From Bacillus sp. (in: firmicutes) (GTDB lineage Bacteria; Bacillota; Bacilli; Bacillales; Cytobacillaceae): a stretch of 41,240 bases of DNA. The notes under the pieces are model-generated. The model had not been told where the DNA came from, made no database searches, and was given only the letters and a program-made list of their open reading frames with translations. Made by a program: the position numbers and the translations under genes. Positions 23,853 through 32,048 of the stretch are shown in pieces (position 1 is the first letter of the stretch; each line of letters begins with the position of its first letter). The stretch covers positions 1 to 41,240 of the forward strand of contig JAPSHL010000006.1 in assembly GCA_031179905.1 (NCBI GenBank). Reading direction: 5' to 3'.

Positions 23853-26591
23853 ATGACATTAGAAAAGAAACTAATTAATAAAACGTACTATGAAGGATTT
23901 ACAGTCGATCGAGAAGAGCCGCCAATTGAAGTGCTCGGTCAATTATATATTGCGGAGCAAAGAAAAAATGTTCCCGATTTAACTTCAATCCGTTATGCGC
24001 AGGGAGAGTTATACTTCCATGTCCATGATTATGAATCAGCAATATTCAAGTGGGAGAATATCTCAAATGAGCTGGAACCATGGGCGAAGAAGAACTTGGC
24101 TGATGCCTATATGGAAATAGGAGAGTTATCGACAGCAGAAAGCATTTATAAAGCGGTGTTATCTGATTCTGAGTTATTGAACACAGAAATCTCCATGCAG
24201 CTGTTTGCGTTATATATAGAAAAAGGCAATCATGATATGGCGCATCATACTATTAAAAGCTTGCTTTCAACAAATCCCGATTATGCCAATATGACGATGC
24301 TGGCAAAGTCATATTTTGAAGAGCGCGAGGCTTGGGGAGATGCAATTGAACTGGCTGTTAATGAAGGTGAAAGAACCAATTCATTAAAATGGTATGAAGC
24401 ACTGATACAATATGCGAAAATCGGCGTTATTGCCGAATACGAGCCAAGCTATTTTATGCAAAGCATCCGGAGTGTTTCCGAGCTGGATCAAAAACTGTTC
24501 GAGCAATTGAGTGCAGCATTCTGGGAGAATTATAAAAACAGTCCTTTTTACTTAGCATGGCTGTGGGATTTTAACCAGTTGTTCCAACAGCTTCACTGGG
24601 AAGAAGAAGAAGAGTGGGCGGAGCTTCCTGAAATGCTTGAAAGCGCCTATTTACATTTAATCAGCTCTGCTTATCCGATCAAGGAGATCAGAGGACTTAT
24701 TCCTGATATTCTGAGCAATTTATTGGTAACAGCAAATCATAAGAATGCCATCATTGCTGCATCTGCTGTACTTGCATGGAATGATATGTTTCCCGGCACT
24801 ATGGTGAATGAGATTATCAATAGGGCGGAGCATTTAATAAATACGGCAGATGCTGTTTGTGACTTGGCAGAAATTATGCAATTGCTTCAGTCCATAACAG
24901 ATTGGGCCCAGAAGAATGATATCATCATCGATAGGAAATTTTCGCAAAGGGTAGTCGAACAGATTCCTTCCGAAAGCCGCCAGCTCCTCATTATCGGTTC
25001 GCCTGGGAGCGGTGTAAATTCCTGTATTAATGAACTTGTCGGAGAAACATTACTTTCAGAAGGCACAAACAGCCTGATCTCTATCCAGGACAATGACTAT
25101 TTGGAGATGGAGGAGCTGACAGAAGCGGGAACCCGGCCTATTGATACTTTAAACGATTTTTATGAAGAGCAGCTTTCTAAAGAAAGACATGGAGATGAAA
25201 CTAGAATCTTCCATCTATACGCTCCATCTCATCTATTGCATGAAAATAACTGGGCCATAACAACACTTCCTTTTCCTCATCAGGAGAAGTATGCAGACTA
25301 TGCTTTATTGGCAGACAGCCTTCTTTTCGTCATTAATGAAAGATCTCTATTCCAGTCAAGCGACTATGAAAGATTGCTTGAGTGGAAGGAAAAGGCTCCT
25401 CATTTAACGGTTCAGTTCTTAATTTATGCAGATGATGCGGAAAACGAGAAAGTAGCAGCAAAAAGGCTGCAAAAGGCAACAGCAGCAATTGATCAATATT
25501 TCCCTAACAGCGCGGTATTCCTTTACTCGAAGGAAAACGACCGCAGTCTGCAGCTAAATGATATCAGCAGCTTTTATAGAAGACATTTCGCAGAGAGAAA
25601 TATAGCAGAAGAGCGCACAACAAAAAGCATCGCGATTATTCAGGATTTACTGTCCAATCTCTTTGATAAGCGCTTGGATATGGAGGAAAGCCTTTATACG
25701 ACGCTTCGTATGTATGAGGAGATCGTCAGCAAACTGTCTGGTGCAAATAATCAGCTGGCAGATATGGAATCAGAGAAAACGCGCATTATCGTTAATACCT
25801 TTGATGAAATAAAAGAAAGCACAACTCAGGAAATACTCGAGGAAATACCAAAAATTTTAAGAAACTGCAAGAATTTCATTAAAGAAGACAGCGACTTCGG
25901 TAAAATCCATGTTGAGCTTAATGACAAAATGAACAATGAGATTGACCAATATGTGCATAACATATTGCTTCCAAAAGTATATGGCAAGATAAATGAATGG
26001 ATTAAACTATCACAGGAGCAATTGGAGGAAAGTCAGAGCTTCTTGAATGAATTATGTGATGGATTTAATGGTTTGTATGAGGATGATCCATTGACACTTC
26101 AATGTGATTTTTCGATCTTGGATGATTGGAAAAGAGATGCCCGCAGGCTGACTGGCGGCATCAAACTTGATAAAGCTAATATTTTGCTTCGTCTCAAGCC
26201 TTCGCAAGTATTGCTGAAGAGTGCAGGGAAGCTGTTTGGCAGCATACCGCAGAATAAAAAAATGCTTTATACAAGATATCAAAAATATATTGAGACAGAA
26301 GATTTTACGGAAATTGCCAACGATATTGCAGATGCATTCCTTCTTCAGTTTGACTTCTATGAGAAGGGATTGGCAGGGGATATTCATATCTTCTTCAGCA
26401 ATCCTTATGATGTGTTGCAAAAGACAATGGAGGAGAAGACTGTCGATATTCACGAATATCAGGACTTGCTGGAACAGTTAAAGAATAATCCGGAAATGTT
26501 CCATGATCCGCTTCGTCTGTTCGAGCTTCGTCTGCTTCAGTACGACTGGCTTACTAGTCCGGGTAAGCTGTCTTACAGCAAACCTCTATAA
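23853..26591 (+). CDS. Large TPR-repeat protein with a degenerate dynamin-like GTPase domain
   Basis: 912 aa, no signal peptide or membrane span. The N-terminal ~370 residues form TPR-like helical repeats (YAQGELYFHVHDYESAIFKW, LADAYMEIGELSTAESIYKA, MLAKSYFEEREAWGDAIEL). A nucleotide-binding-like fold follows. Its P-loop sits at 382-390 as GSPGSGVNS, so the Walker Lys is Val and the next Ser is Asn. The switch II DxxG and the NKxD motif are not evident either (TLPFPHQ and FLIYADDAE stand in their places). The last ~300 residues are helical with coiled-coil stretches (NQLADMESEKTRIIV), like the stalk of dynamin-like proteins. It looks like a pseudo-GTPase scaffold. It is a single-gene unit with a GGGGG ribosome site and a strong terminator. 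The family is not named with certainty and its function is unknown. Confidence 0.7.
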   Translation: MTLEKKLINKTYYEGFTVDREEPPIEVLGQLYIAEQRKNVPDLTSIRYAQGELYFHVHDYESAIFKWENISNELEPWAKKNLADAYMEIGELSTAESIYKAVLSDSELLNTEISMQLFALYIEKGNHDMAHHTIKSLLSTNPDYANMTMLAKSYFEEREAWGDAIELAVNEGERTNSLKWYEALIQYAKIGVIAEYEPSYFMQSIRSVSELDQKLFEQLSAAFWENYKNSPFYLAWLWDFNQLFQQLHWEEEEEWAELPEMLESAYLHLISSAYPIKEIRGLIPDILSNLLVTANHKNAIIAASAVLAWNDMFPGTMVNEIINRAEHLINTADAVCDLAEIMQLLQSITDWAQKNDIIIDRKFSQRVVEQIPSESRQLLIIGSPGSGVNSCINELVGETLLSEGTNSLISIQDNDYLEMEELTEAGTRPIDTLNDFYEEQLSKERHGDETRIFHLYAPSHLLHENNWAITTLPFPHQEKYADYALLADSLLFVINERSLFQSSDYERLLEWKEKAPHLTVQFLIYADDAENEKVAAKRLQKATAAIDQYFPNSAVFLYSKENDRSLQLNDISSFYRRHFAERNIAEERTTKSIAIIQDLLSNLFDKRLDMEESLYTTLRMYEEIVSKLSGANNQLADMESEKTRIIVNTFDEIKESTTQEILEEIPKILRNCKNFIKEDSDFGKIHVELNDKMNNEIDQYVHNILLPKVYGKINEWIKLSQEQLEESQSFLNELCDGFNGLYEDDPLTLQCDFSILDDWKRDARRLTGGIKLDKANILLRLKPSQVLLKSAGKLFGSIPQNKKMLYTRYQKYIETEDFTEIANDIADAFLLQFDFYEKGLAGDIHIFFSNPYDVLQKTMEEKTVDIHEYQDLLEQLKNNPEMFHDPLRLFELRLLQYDWLTSPGKLSYSKPL

Positions 26592-26597
26592 CATAAA

Positions 26598-26630
26598 AAA
26601 ACCAGCACGCAGGCAATGCGTGCTGGTTTT
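26598..26630. terminator. Bidirectional terminator between the TPR gene and glnS
   Basis: A perfect 14-bp stem (aaaaccagcacgca / tgcgtgctggtttt) with a 5-nt loop and T tracts on both strands, between convergent genes. Confidence 0.95.
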
Positions 26631-26639
26631 TCGTTTATC

Positions 26640-28292
26640 TTACAGCTTAAAGGAGCTCTTTAATGAAACAATGCGGTTGAATACAGGCTTTTCAGATGTT
26701 GTATATTTAGGATCTGCACTGAAATATCCATGTCTGAAGAATTGATATTTATCATATCCTTTTACATCCTTCATATTTGGTTCAATGTAGCCTTGAACAA
26801 TTTCAAGGGACTTCTCATTAACATAGTCAAGGAAGGTTTTTCCTTCTTCCATTTCCTCTGTTTCATCGTCTAAGATTAGTGGTTCGTACAGGCGGAATTC
26901 AGCCGGTATTGCATTAGTCGCTTCCACCCAATGCAATGTGCCTTTTACTTTTCTGCCTGTAAAGCCAGTGCCGCTCTTAGTCTCTTGATCATACGTGCAT
27001 CGCAGTTCAATTACATTTCCATTTTCATCTTTGATGACTTCTTCACATTTTATGAAGTAGGCATGTTTTAGACGGACTTCGTTGCCAGGGAATAAACGGA
27101 AATATTTTTTTGGAGGATCTTCCATGAAATCTTCCTGTTCAATATAAATCTCACGAGAGAAAGGAATTTGGCGTGTGCCCATCTCCGGATTTTCAGGATT
27201 TATTTCTGCCTCCAACATTTCAACTTGTCCCTCAGGATAGTTAGTAATAACTACTTTCAATGGATTAAGTACGCCCATTGTACGAGGAGCCTTTAATTTT
27301 AAGTCCTCACGTACGAAGTGGTCCAGCATGGCCGAATCAACTGCACCAGAGCCTTTTGAAATACCAAGCTCTTTGCTGAATTCCCTAATCGCTTCAGGTG
27401 TTACACCTCTTCTTCTTAAGCCGGAGATTGTCGGCATGCGAGGGTCATCCCAGCCATCCACGAATTTTTCATCAACTAATTGCTTCAGTTTTCTTTTACT
27501 CATAACAGTGTTCGTAATGTTTAAGCGGCCGAACTCAATTTGCTGAGGCGTGCTTGCCATTTCACACTCTCTAATAACCCAGTCATACAGCGGGCGCTGA
27601 TCTTCAAACTCAGTTGTACATAGTGAGTGTGTTACACCTTCGATAGCATCCTCTAAAGGATGAGCAAAGCTGTACATTGGGTAAATGCACCACTTGTCTC
27701 CTGTATTATGGTGAGAAGCATGAGAAATACGGTAAATAACTGGGTCACGTAAATTGATATTTGGTGAAGCCATATCGATTTTTGCTCGCAGCACTTTTTC
27801 GCCATTGCCAAACTTACCATCTCTCATAGCTTGGAAAAGCTCTAAGTTTTCTTCAACTGAGCGGTCTCTATATGGGCTGTTTTTTCCTGGCTCTGTCAAT
27901 GTTCCTCGATACTCTCGGATTTGATCAGCATTTAAATCATCCACATAGGCAAGGCCTTTATTGATCAGAAGAATGGCGCGATTGTACATCTCTTCGAAAT
28001 AATCCGATGCAAAAAACAAGTTATCCCATTTGTAACCAAGCCATTCTACATCTTCCTTGATTGCATTTACATATTCGATGTCTTCCTTCAAAGGGTTTGT
28101 GTCATCAAAACGCAAATTTGTTTTTCCATTAAATTCGTCTGCCAGTCCAAAATTGATGAAGATTGATTTGGCATGACCGATATGCAAATAGCCGTTCGGC
28201 TCTGGAGGGAACCGAGTAATGACAGTGTTGTGTTTGCCTGTGTCCAAATCTTCCTTCATGACATTTTTGATAAAGTTTGAATTGTTCTCCAC
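26640..28292 (-). CDS. glnS: Glutaminyl-tRNA synthetase
   Basis: 550 aa class I synthetase that charges tRNA-Gln directly with glutamine. The Rossmann half shows [18 protein letters not shown] with HIGH at 37-40, and LRFDDTNP as in GlnRS. The second signature is VMSKRK at about 263-268. The C-terminal half is the GlnRS anticodon-binding beta-barrel pair, so this is full-length GlnRS rather than GluRS. The start is GTG 28292, preceded by AAGGTGG at 7-nt spacing; the in-frame extension to 28334 is not supported. Many Bacillus species, including B. subtilis, have no GlnRS and make Gln-tRNA through GatCAB. Its presence here suggests gain by horizontal transfer in this lineage. No T-box leader is visible upstream. 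Confidence 0.95.
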   Translation of the reverse strand: MENNSNFIKNVMKEDLDTGKHNTVITRFPPEPNGYLHIGHAKSIFINFGLADEFNGKTNLRFDDTNPLKEDIEYVNAIKEDVEWLGYKWDNLFFASDYFEEMYNRAILLINKGLAYVDDLNADQIREYRGTLTEPGKNSPYRDRSVEENLELFQAMRDGKFGNGEKVLRAKIDMASPNINLRDPVIYRISHASHHNTGDKWCIYPMYSFAHPLEDAIEGVTHSLCTTEFEDQRPLYDWVIRECEMASTPQQIEFGRLNITNTVMSKRKLKQLVDEKFVDGWDDPRMPTISGLRRRGVTPEAIREFSKELGISKGSGAVDSAMLDHFVREDLKLKAPRTMGVLNPLKVVITNYPEGQVEMLEAEINPENPEMGTRQIPFSREIYIEQEDFMEDPPKKYFRLFPGNEVRLKHAYFIKCEEVIKDENGNVIELRCTYDQETKSGTGFTGRKVKGTLHWVEATNAIPAEFRLYEPLILDDETEEMEEGKTFLDYVNEKSLEIVQGYIEPNMKDVKGYDKYQFFRHGYFSADPKYTTSEKPVFNRIVSLKSSFKL

Positions 28293-28323
28293 TATATGGC
28301 CACCTTTCTTTATGTATAAAGAT

Positions 28324-28355
28324 AAATGTGCCAAGATTTATCCTTAAGCACATTT
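28324..28355 (-). promoter_or_regulatory. Hairpin in the glnS leader
   Basis: AAATGTGC at 28324-28331 and GCACATTT at 28348-28355 are perfect inverted arms with a 16-nt gap, about 32 bp before the start codon. It may be an operator or an mRNA hairpin; T-box core motifs were not found. Confidence 0.3.
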
Positions 28356-28489
28356 GCAGAAATGATACAGTAAAAAGATTTCTACTTTTAATTATATCAA
28401 TAATATATCCAAATTTTTATTATAAACTTCCTAGTAAAGAAACGAAAGTCTTATAATTGTTCTTTTTAAGAGTTGAGCATAAGTTTCTG

Positions 28490-28807
28490 TTAGAAAAAGA
28501 ACCGGATGGCAGCCATTAAGAACACGCCCGCAAGTACTGTTGTTAGCAGGCTTTTTGTAAATAATGCAATAAACAGTGTCGGGATGGAGGCGGCTAAAAC
28601 CGTCCAATTCACATGCATTCCGGCAGTGGAGGCAGTTAAAAGATTCTCTACAATCAGGCCTGTGAAAATACAGACTGGCAAATATGACAGCCATTTTTCC
28701 ACAGGCTCAGGAACAGTGAAATTTCTGACGAGTATAAACGGCAATACTCTCGGAATGACTGTTACTAGCATGCAGCCAAGCAAAAGCAGAAGATATTCAG
28801 TTGTCAT
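28490..28807 (-). CDS. azlD: Branched-chain amino acid exporter small subunit AzlD
   Basis: 105 aa, four hydrophobic segments and almost no loops, the normal size for AzlD. It contains LLLLLGCMLVTVIPRVLPFI near the N-terminus, the conserved TxxPR-type segment of the family, and FLMAAIRFFF at the end. AzlD joins AzlC to export branched-chain amino acids and their analogues such as azaleucine. Its ATG lies inside the last codons of azlC (11-nt overlap), so the two are translated together. Confidence 0.9.
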   Translation of the reverse strand: MTTEYLLLLLGCMLVTVIPRVLPFILVRNFTVPEPVEKWLSYLPVCIFTGLIVENLLTASTAGMHVNWTVLAASIPTLFIALFTKSLLTTVLAGVFLMAAIRFFF

Positions 28808-29528
28808 AATTAGTCACCACCCCAACTGTCGCTGTAATGATTGTTGCCACAATCACAGCAAGACTGCTTGACATAACTGCGGAAAGAAGCACCATTAACA
28901 GTACCATTACTGCTATCAGGAATAAATAATGCTTCAGTTTTGATCGCTGAATTGTTTGCAGCTGAAGAATCAGCAATGCAATGAACATGGCAGTTAAAGC
29001 GTAATCAAGACCGAAAATCTCAGGATCTGGAAACCACCTGCCTGCATATGCTCCAACAGAACAGGAAATGATCCAGACAGTATAAGCTGTTATATTTAGA
29101 CCATTCATCCAGCGATCTGTAATCGGTATATTTTTAGCAACTTTGGTAATGGCAACCCCGAAAGACTCATCTGTAACAAGACTGCCGATACCGATGTTTT
29201 TTAATAGAGAATATTGTGTAAATTTTGGTGCTAGAGCGGAGCTGAGCAACAGATGTCTTAAGTTGACGATAAAGGTTGTCAGCACAATTGCACCTATCGG
29301 GCTGCCTGCAGCAATCATTGCACATATGATAAATTGCGCTGAACCAGCATAAACAAGCAGTGACATAAAAAACACAGCAGCAATGCTCAAACCGGAAGAT
29401 ACACCAACGACTCCCATAGCTAAGCCAATGCTGATATACCCCAGTAAAGTAGGAATACAGTCCTTTACTCCATCTGAAAAGGAAAAGGAGTCTTCTTCCT
29501 TCTCTAGGTAAATCTTTGAAGAATCCAA
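28797..29528 (-). CDS. azlC: Branched-chain amino acid exporter large subunit AzlC
   Basis: 243 aa with about six to seven membrane segments. AzlC signatures are visible: FSDGVKDCIPTLLGYISIGLAMGV near the start, FMSLLVYAGSAQFI, VNLRHLLLSSALAP and GSLVTDESFGVA. The start is a TTG at 29528 with AGGAGG (29537-29542) at 8-nt spacing. It forms a two-gene operon with azlD. It diverges from an XRE-cupin regulator with a direct repeat between them, so the regulator probably controls export, perhaps in response to an amino acid bound in its cupin domain. In B. subtilis azlCD lies in an AzlB (Lrp-type) controlled operon, so the regulator type differs here. Confidence 0.92.
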   Translation of the reverse strand: MDSSKIYLEKEEDSFSFSDGVKDCIPTLLGYISIGLAMGVVGVSSGLSIAAVFFMSLLVYAGSAQFIICAMIAAGSPIGAIVLTTFIVNLRHLLLSSALAPKFTQYSLLKNIGIGSLVTDESFGVAITKVAKNIPITDRWMNGLNITAYTVWIISCSVGAYAGRWFPDPEIFGLDYALTAMFIALLILQLQTIQRSKLKHYLFLIAVMVLLMVLLSAVMSSSLAVIVATIITATVGVVTNYDN

Positions 29529-29550
29529 GGTGATAACCTCCTAAAATGTT

Positions 29551-29594
29551 CAGTATATTAAATGAATGTATGTTATGATGTACAGTATATTAAA
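29551..29594. promoter_or_regulatory. Direct repeat operator candidate between azlC and the XRE-cupin gene
   Basis: CAGTATATTAAA occurs exactly at 29551-29562 and again at 29583-29594, 32 bp apart, which is about three helix turns. The copies are on the same face and lie in the shared promoter region. Confidence 0.55.
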
Positions 29595-29634
29595 GCCTGC
29601 ATCATTAATCAATAATAAATTTAAGGAGTGTACG

Positions 29635-30183
29635 ATGGATTCTATTACAAATATTATTGGCCATAATCTTGAAAACCTGCGCAAAACAAGAGGTTACAGT
29701 CTTGATAAAGCAGCGGAGCTAACAGGGGTCAGTAAAGCCATGCTTGCACAAATAGAAAAGGGAAAATCGAATCCAACTGTTTCAACACTATGGAAAATCG
29801 CAATGGGGCTGCAAGTTTCTTTTTCTTATTTCATGACGGAAAATGCATCGATAGTAAAAAAAGTGCGGATGAAGGATATTGAGCCTTTTAGGGACGATTC
29901 AAATCAATATCGGCTGTTTTCGCTTTTTCCTTATCATCCGGAGAAGAAATTTGAAATTTATACTCTTGAATTGGATGGAAAGACAGAGCATTTTTCTGAA
30001 AAGCATGCAGGGGAGGAGTATGTAATCGTCGGTGAGGGCAGTGTTGCAATTGTTATCGGTGAAGACAAATATTATCTTGAAAAAGGTGACGCACTTTCCT
30101 TCACTTCTAATCGAGATCATCTCTATATTAACGAAGGGGAAAACTTGGCGACACTTTTCGTTATCATTTATTATCCGGAATAA
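29635..30183 (+). CDS. XRE-family regulator with C-terminal cupin domain
   Basis: 182 aa. The N-terminal HTH_3 domain (about 8-65: LENLRKTRGYSLDKAAELTG, VSKAMLAQIEKGKSNPTVSTLWKIA) is followed by a cupin barrel (about 105-180: GEEYVIVGEGSVAIVIGEDK, YYLEKGDALSF, and a C-terminal TLFVIIYYPE strand). This is the layout of XRE-cupin regulators such as PuuR-type proteins, which sense small metabolites. ATG 29635 has AAGGAG upstream; the longer in-frame start at 29566 lies in the operator region and lacks a ribosome site. Divergence from azlCD suggests it is their regulator. The last 20 nt overlap the convergent small basic protein gene. Confidence 0.88.
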   Translation: MDSITNIIGHNLENLRKTRGYSLDKAAELTGVSKAMLAQIEKGKSNPTVSTLWKIAMGLQVSFSYFMTENASIVKKVRMKDIEPFRDDSNQYRLFSLFPYHPEKKFEIYTLELDGKTEHFSEKHAGEEYVIVGEGSVAIVIGEDKYYLEKGDALSFTSNRDHLYINEGENLATLFVIIYYPE

Positions 30184-30382
30184 AAAAAGAACCATTCTCC
30201 AAATCGCCGGATGAAGGGTTCTTTTTATGTTTCTTCTCTTTGCTGGATAGCAGTTCTGCTTTTGTTTTTGTCGATTTTGTCATAGGGTTGAGGCAGCCCC
30301 AGCTTCCTCTTTTAATAGCAGTGTTGAATCCTGTTTCTCGAAGCTGTTTTTCCCGTTTCTTTTTTGCAGCGGATTTAGCCAT
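30164..30382 (-). CDS. Small basic protein, 72 aa, uncharacterised
   Basis: The ATG at 30382 has GGAGGA at 8-nt spacing, a strong ribosome site. The N-terminus (MAKSAAKKKREKQLRETG) is very basic and the protein is rich in Lys/Arg, with no membrane span, a composition like small nucleic-acid- or ribosome-associated proteins. I have a sense of similar short bacillar proteins but cannot name the family. Its last ~20 codons run through the terminator of the convergent XRE-cupin gene and 20 nt into that gene. The C-terminus is therefore also a termination hairpin read on the other strand. A shorter ancestral form is possible. The N-terminal part is the better supported part. Confidence 0.65.
   Translation of the reverse strand: MAKSAAKKKREKQLRETGFNTAIKRGSWGCLNPMTKSTKTKAELLSSKEKKHKKNPSSGDLENGSFFIPDNK
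30184..30226 (+). terminator. Terminator of the XRE-cupin gene, inside the convergent gene
   Basis: A 10-bp stem (aaaaagaacc / ggttcttttt) with a 23-nt interior that is not fully paired. It lies directly after the stop codon and within the coding region of the minus-strand small basic protein. Confidence 0.65.
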
Positions 30383-30408
30383 TTGCTGATTCCTCCAATA
30401 ATGTTTTT

Positions 30409-30443
30409 AGGTATACACATGCTAAGGATGCATGTGTATACCT
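30409..30443. repeat. Perfect 14-bp palindrome between the MFS gene and the small basic protein gene
   Basis: AGGTATACACATGC and GCATGTGTATACCT (30409-30422 with 30430-30443) with a 7-nt gap. A T-rich tract follows only on the plus strand, where no gene arrives. On the minus strand, which carries both flanking genes, it is followed by A residues, so it is not an obvious terminator there. It could be an operator. Confidence 0.5.
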
Positions 30444-30489
30444 TTTATTATATAACATTTGCTAATGAAAGATGAAGATTTACAGCAGG

Positions 30490-31710
30490 TTATGACGTCG
30501 ATTGTTTTGAATATTTTGGATGACGGTGCAGCATCGTTACTAAGAATATACCGCAAATAAGCAGCAGGCTGCTTGTTGTAAAGAAAACAGCTGAAAAGCC
30601 GTAGTGTGCTGCTATCAATCCGCCGAAGGTTGGTCCGATAATATTTCCGAGGAAGCGAAGACTCGTATCATATCCCATAACTTCGCCCTGCATAGTGATA
30701 GGAACCTCTTGCCTTATATAAGCTATCCTTACTGGAATAAGTCCGCCGATGGAAACGCCGAGAATAAAACGGATAATTAAAAGCTGCCAATATTCGTTGA
30801 CAAACCCGCCTGGCAGGTAGACAAGGCCAGCTATAAATAACAAGATGACGAGGACTTTTAAATATCCATTGCGATCACCGATTTCTCCCCATTTCCGAGC
30901 CATCAACAAGTTCCCAAGACCTGCTGCGGAAAAGGCAATGCCGGAAAACAAGGCTATGCTTTCAGTACCATGCAGTTCACTTACATATAAAGACAGAATC
31001 GGCTGAATGCTGAAATGGGCAATTTGTATAACAGCTGATATTAGCAATACAGTAATAAAAATAGGGTTTCTTAAAATATGAGCGAGCACCTCTTTTGAAG
31101 AATAGTGCTTTTTGATGCCTTCTTTTACCGGAAGCATGAATTCCTTTGTAGTGAAGACCAATATGACTGACAGAAGTATAGCAATTGAAGTATAACGGAA
31201 GGTCGCAGAATATCCGAAGCTGTCAGCGATTGCCCCTCCAAGCAAAGGACCGATGAGGGATCCTGTAATACTGCCGGTTTGCAGGGTACCCAGTACCTTT
31301 CCAGCTGTTTTTTTAGGAGTTTGTGTAGCGATAAAAGCCTGTGACATCGGAATAAAACCTGTAAAAAAGCCTGTGAAAAAGCGGAGGGCGAACAATTGCC
31401 ATACAGAAGTGACAAAGCTCATTAAAAAGATCGAGAGTCCGAGGCCGAATCCTAAGGCAATTAAGATTTTTTTTCTGCCGTACTTATCCCCAATCTTTCC
31501 CCAAATTGGAGAAAATAAAAAGGCGGCAATGAAGGTGACAGAGAAGCAGAGACCAGACCAATGCTGTACATATTCTTTTGAGAAGTTGCCCATTGACTCA
31601 ATATAAAGGGATAAAAAGGGCAAAACCATTGTCATGCAGCCGCTGATAAAAAAATTTGCGAACCACATGATAGACAAGTTTCGCTTTGAATAATGCTGAT
31701 AATCGTCCAA
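30490..31710 (-). CDS. MFS transporter, probable multidrug exporter (MdtG/YkuC-like)
   Basis: About 406 aa, 12 membrane segments. The MFS motif A in the loop after TM2 reads GKIGDKYGRKKIL and is repeated in the second half as MARKWGEIGDRNGYLKV. The first helices (LSIMWFANFFISGCMTMVLPFLSLYI) match the drug:H+ antiporter family. It should export toxic compounds using the proton gradient; the substrate is not readable. The start is uncertain. TTG 31710 gives a natural N-terminus (MDDYQHYSKRN) behind a weak GGAAAG site, while a TTG at 31734 gives eight more residues and has no ribosome site. It is a single gene, and no regulator sits beside it. Confidence 0.85.
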   Translation of the reverse strand: MDDYQHYSKRNLSIMWFANFFISGCMTMVLPFLSLYIESMGNFSKEYVQHWSGLCFSVTFIAAFLFSPIWGKIGDKYGRKKILIALGFGLGLSIFLMSFVTSVWQLFALRFFTGFFTGFIPMSQAFIATQTPKKTAGKVLGTLQTGSITGSLIGPLLGGAIADSFGYSATFRYTSIAILLSVILVFTTKEFMLPVKEGIKKHYSSKEVLAHILRNPIFITVLLISAVIQIAHFSIQPILSLYVSELHGTESIALFSGIAFSAAGLGNLLMARKWGEIGDRNGYLKVLVILLFIAGLVYLPGGFVNEYWQLLIIRFILGVSIGGLIPVRIAYIRQEVPITMQGEVMGYDTSLRFLGNIIGPTFGGLIAAHYGFSAVFFTTSSLLLICGIFLVTMLHRHPKYSKQSTS

Positions 31711-31734
31711 GATAACACTTCTTTCCGAAAACAA

Positions 31735-32048
31735 TTTCGTTTTTCTAAATACTATCTTAACGCAATTATGGTAAACAAGGAAGCCTTTAGCTTTACAAAA
31801 ATAATGGAAATGTGCTTGTCTAATAACATTTTTTTAGAAAATCCAGCTTTTGTTTTTTCCTGAAGAACAAATGTATTTTATGAGTAGAAAATGCTTGATT
31901 CTTTAGTGCAAAAAAGCAATAATATGTTTAGTGTTAATAATAGAAAATTAAAAAAATATTTTACGGTAAAGTTCTGCTATTGATGGGAAAAGAAGCAAGG
32001 GATATGACTAACATAAAAAATATACTTGATTTAATGGGAGATGGCGGC
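31735..32048. other. Divergent promoter region between the MFS and aspartokinase genes
   Basis: AT-rich, no gene. It holds the aspartokinase promoter (31895-31923). The open frame from 31980 to the aspartokinase start has no ribosome site of its own. No lysine riboswitch was recognised. Confidence 0.5.
31895..31923 (+). promoter_or_regulatory. Likely promoter of the aspartokinase gene
   Basis: TTGATT at 31895-31900, a 17-bp spacer and AATAAT at 31918-31923 (5 of 6). This leaves a leader of about 120 nt. Confidence 0.5.

Noticed and set aside
26221-26481. Alternative plus-strand frame inside the TPR gene
   Set aside because: It lies in another frame of a continuous 912-codon gene, with no ribosome site and no recognisable motif; there is no sign of a frameshift in the main gene.
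28293-28430. T-box leader for glnS
   Set aside because: No T-box core (AGGGTGGNACCGCG-like) and no terminator with the right layout is present; only a simple hairpin is seen.
31980-32048. Upstream TTG start of aspartokinase, or a lysine riboswitch before it
   Set aside because: No ribosome site for the TTG; proteins of this family begin at the KVVKFGGSS segment. No lysine riboswitch core was recognised, as expected for the YclM-type isozyme.
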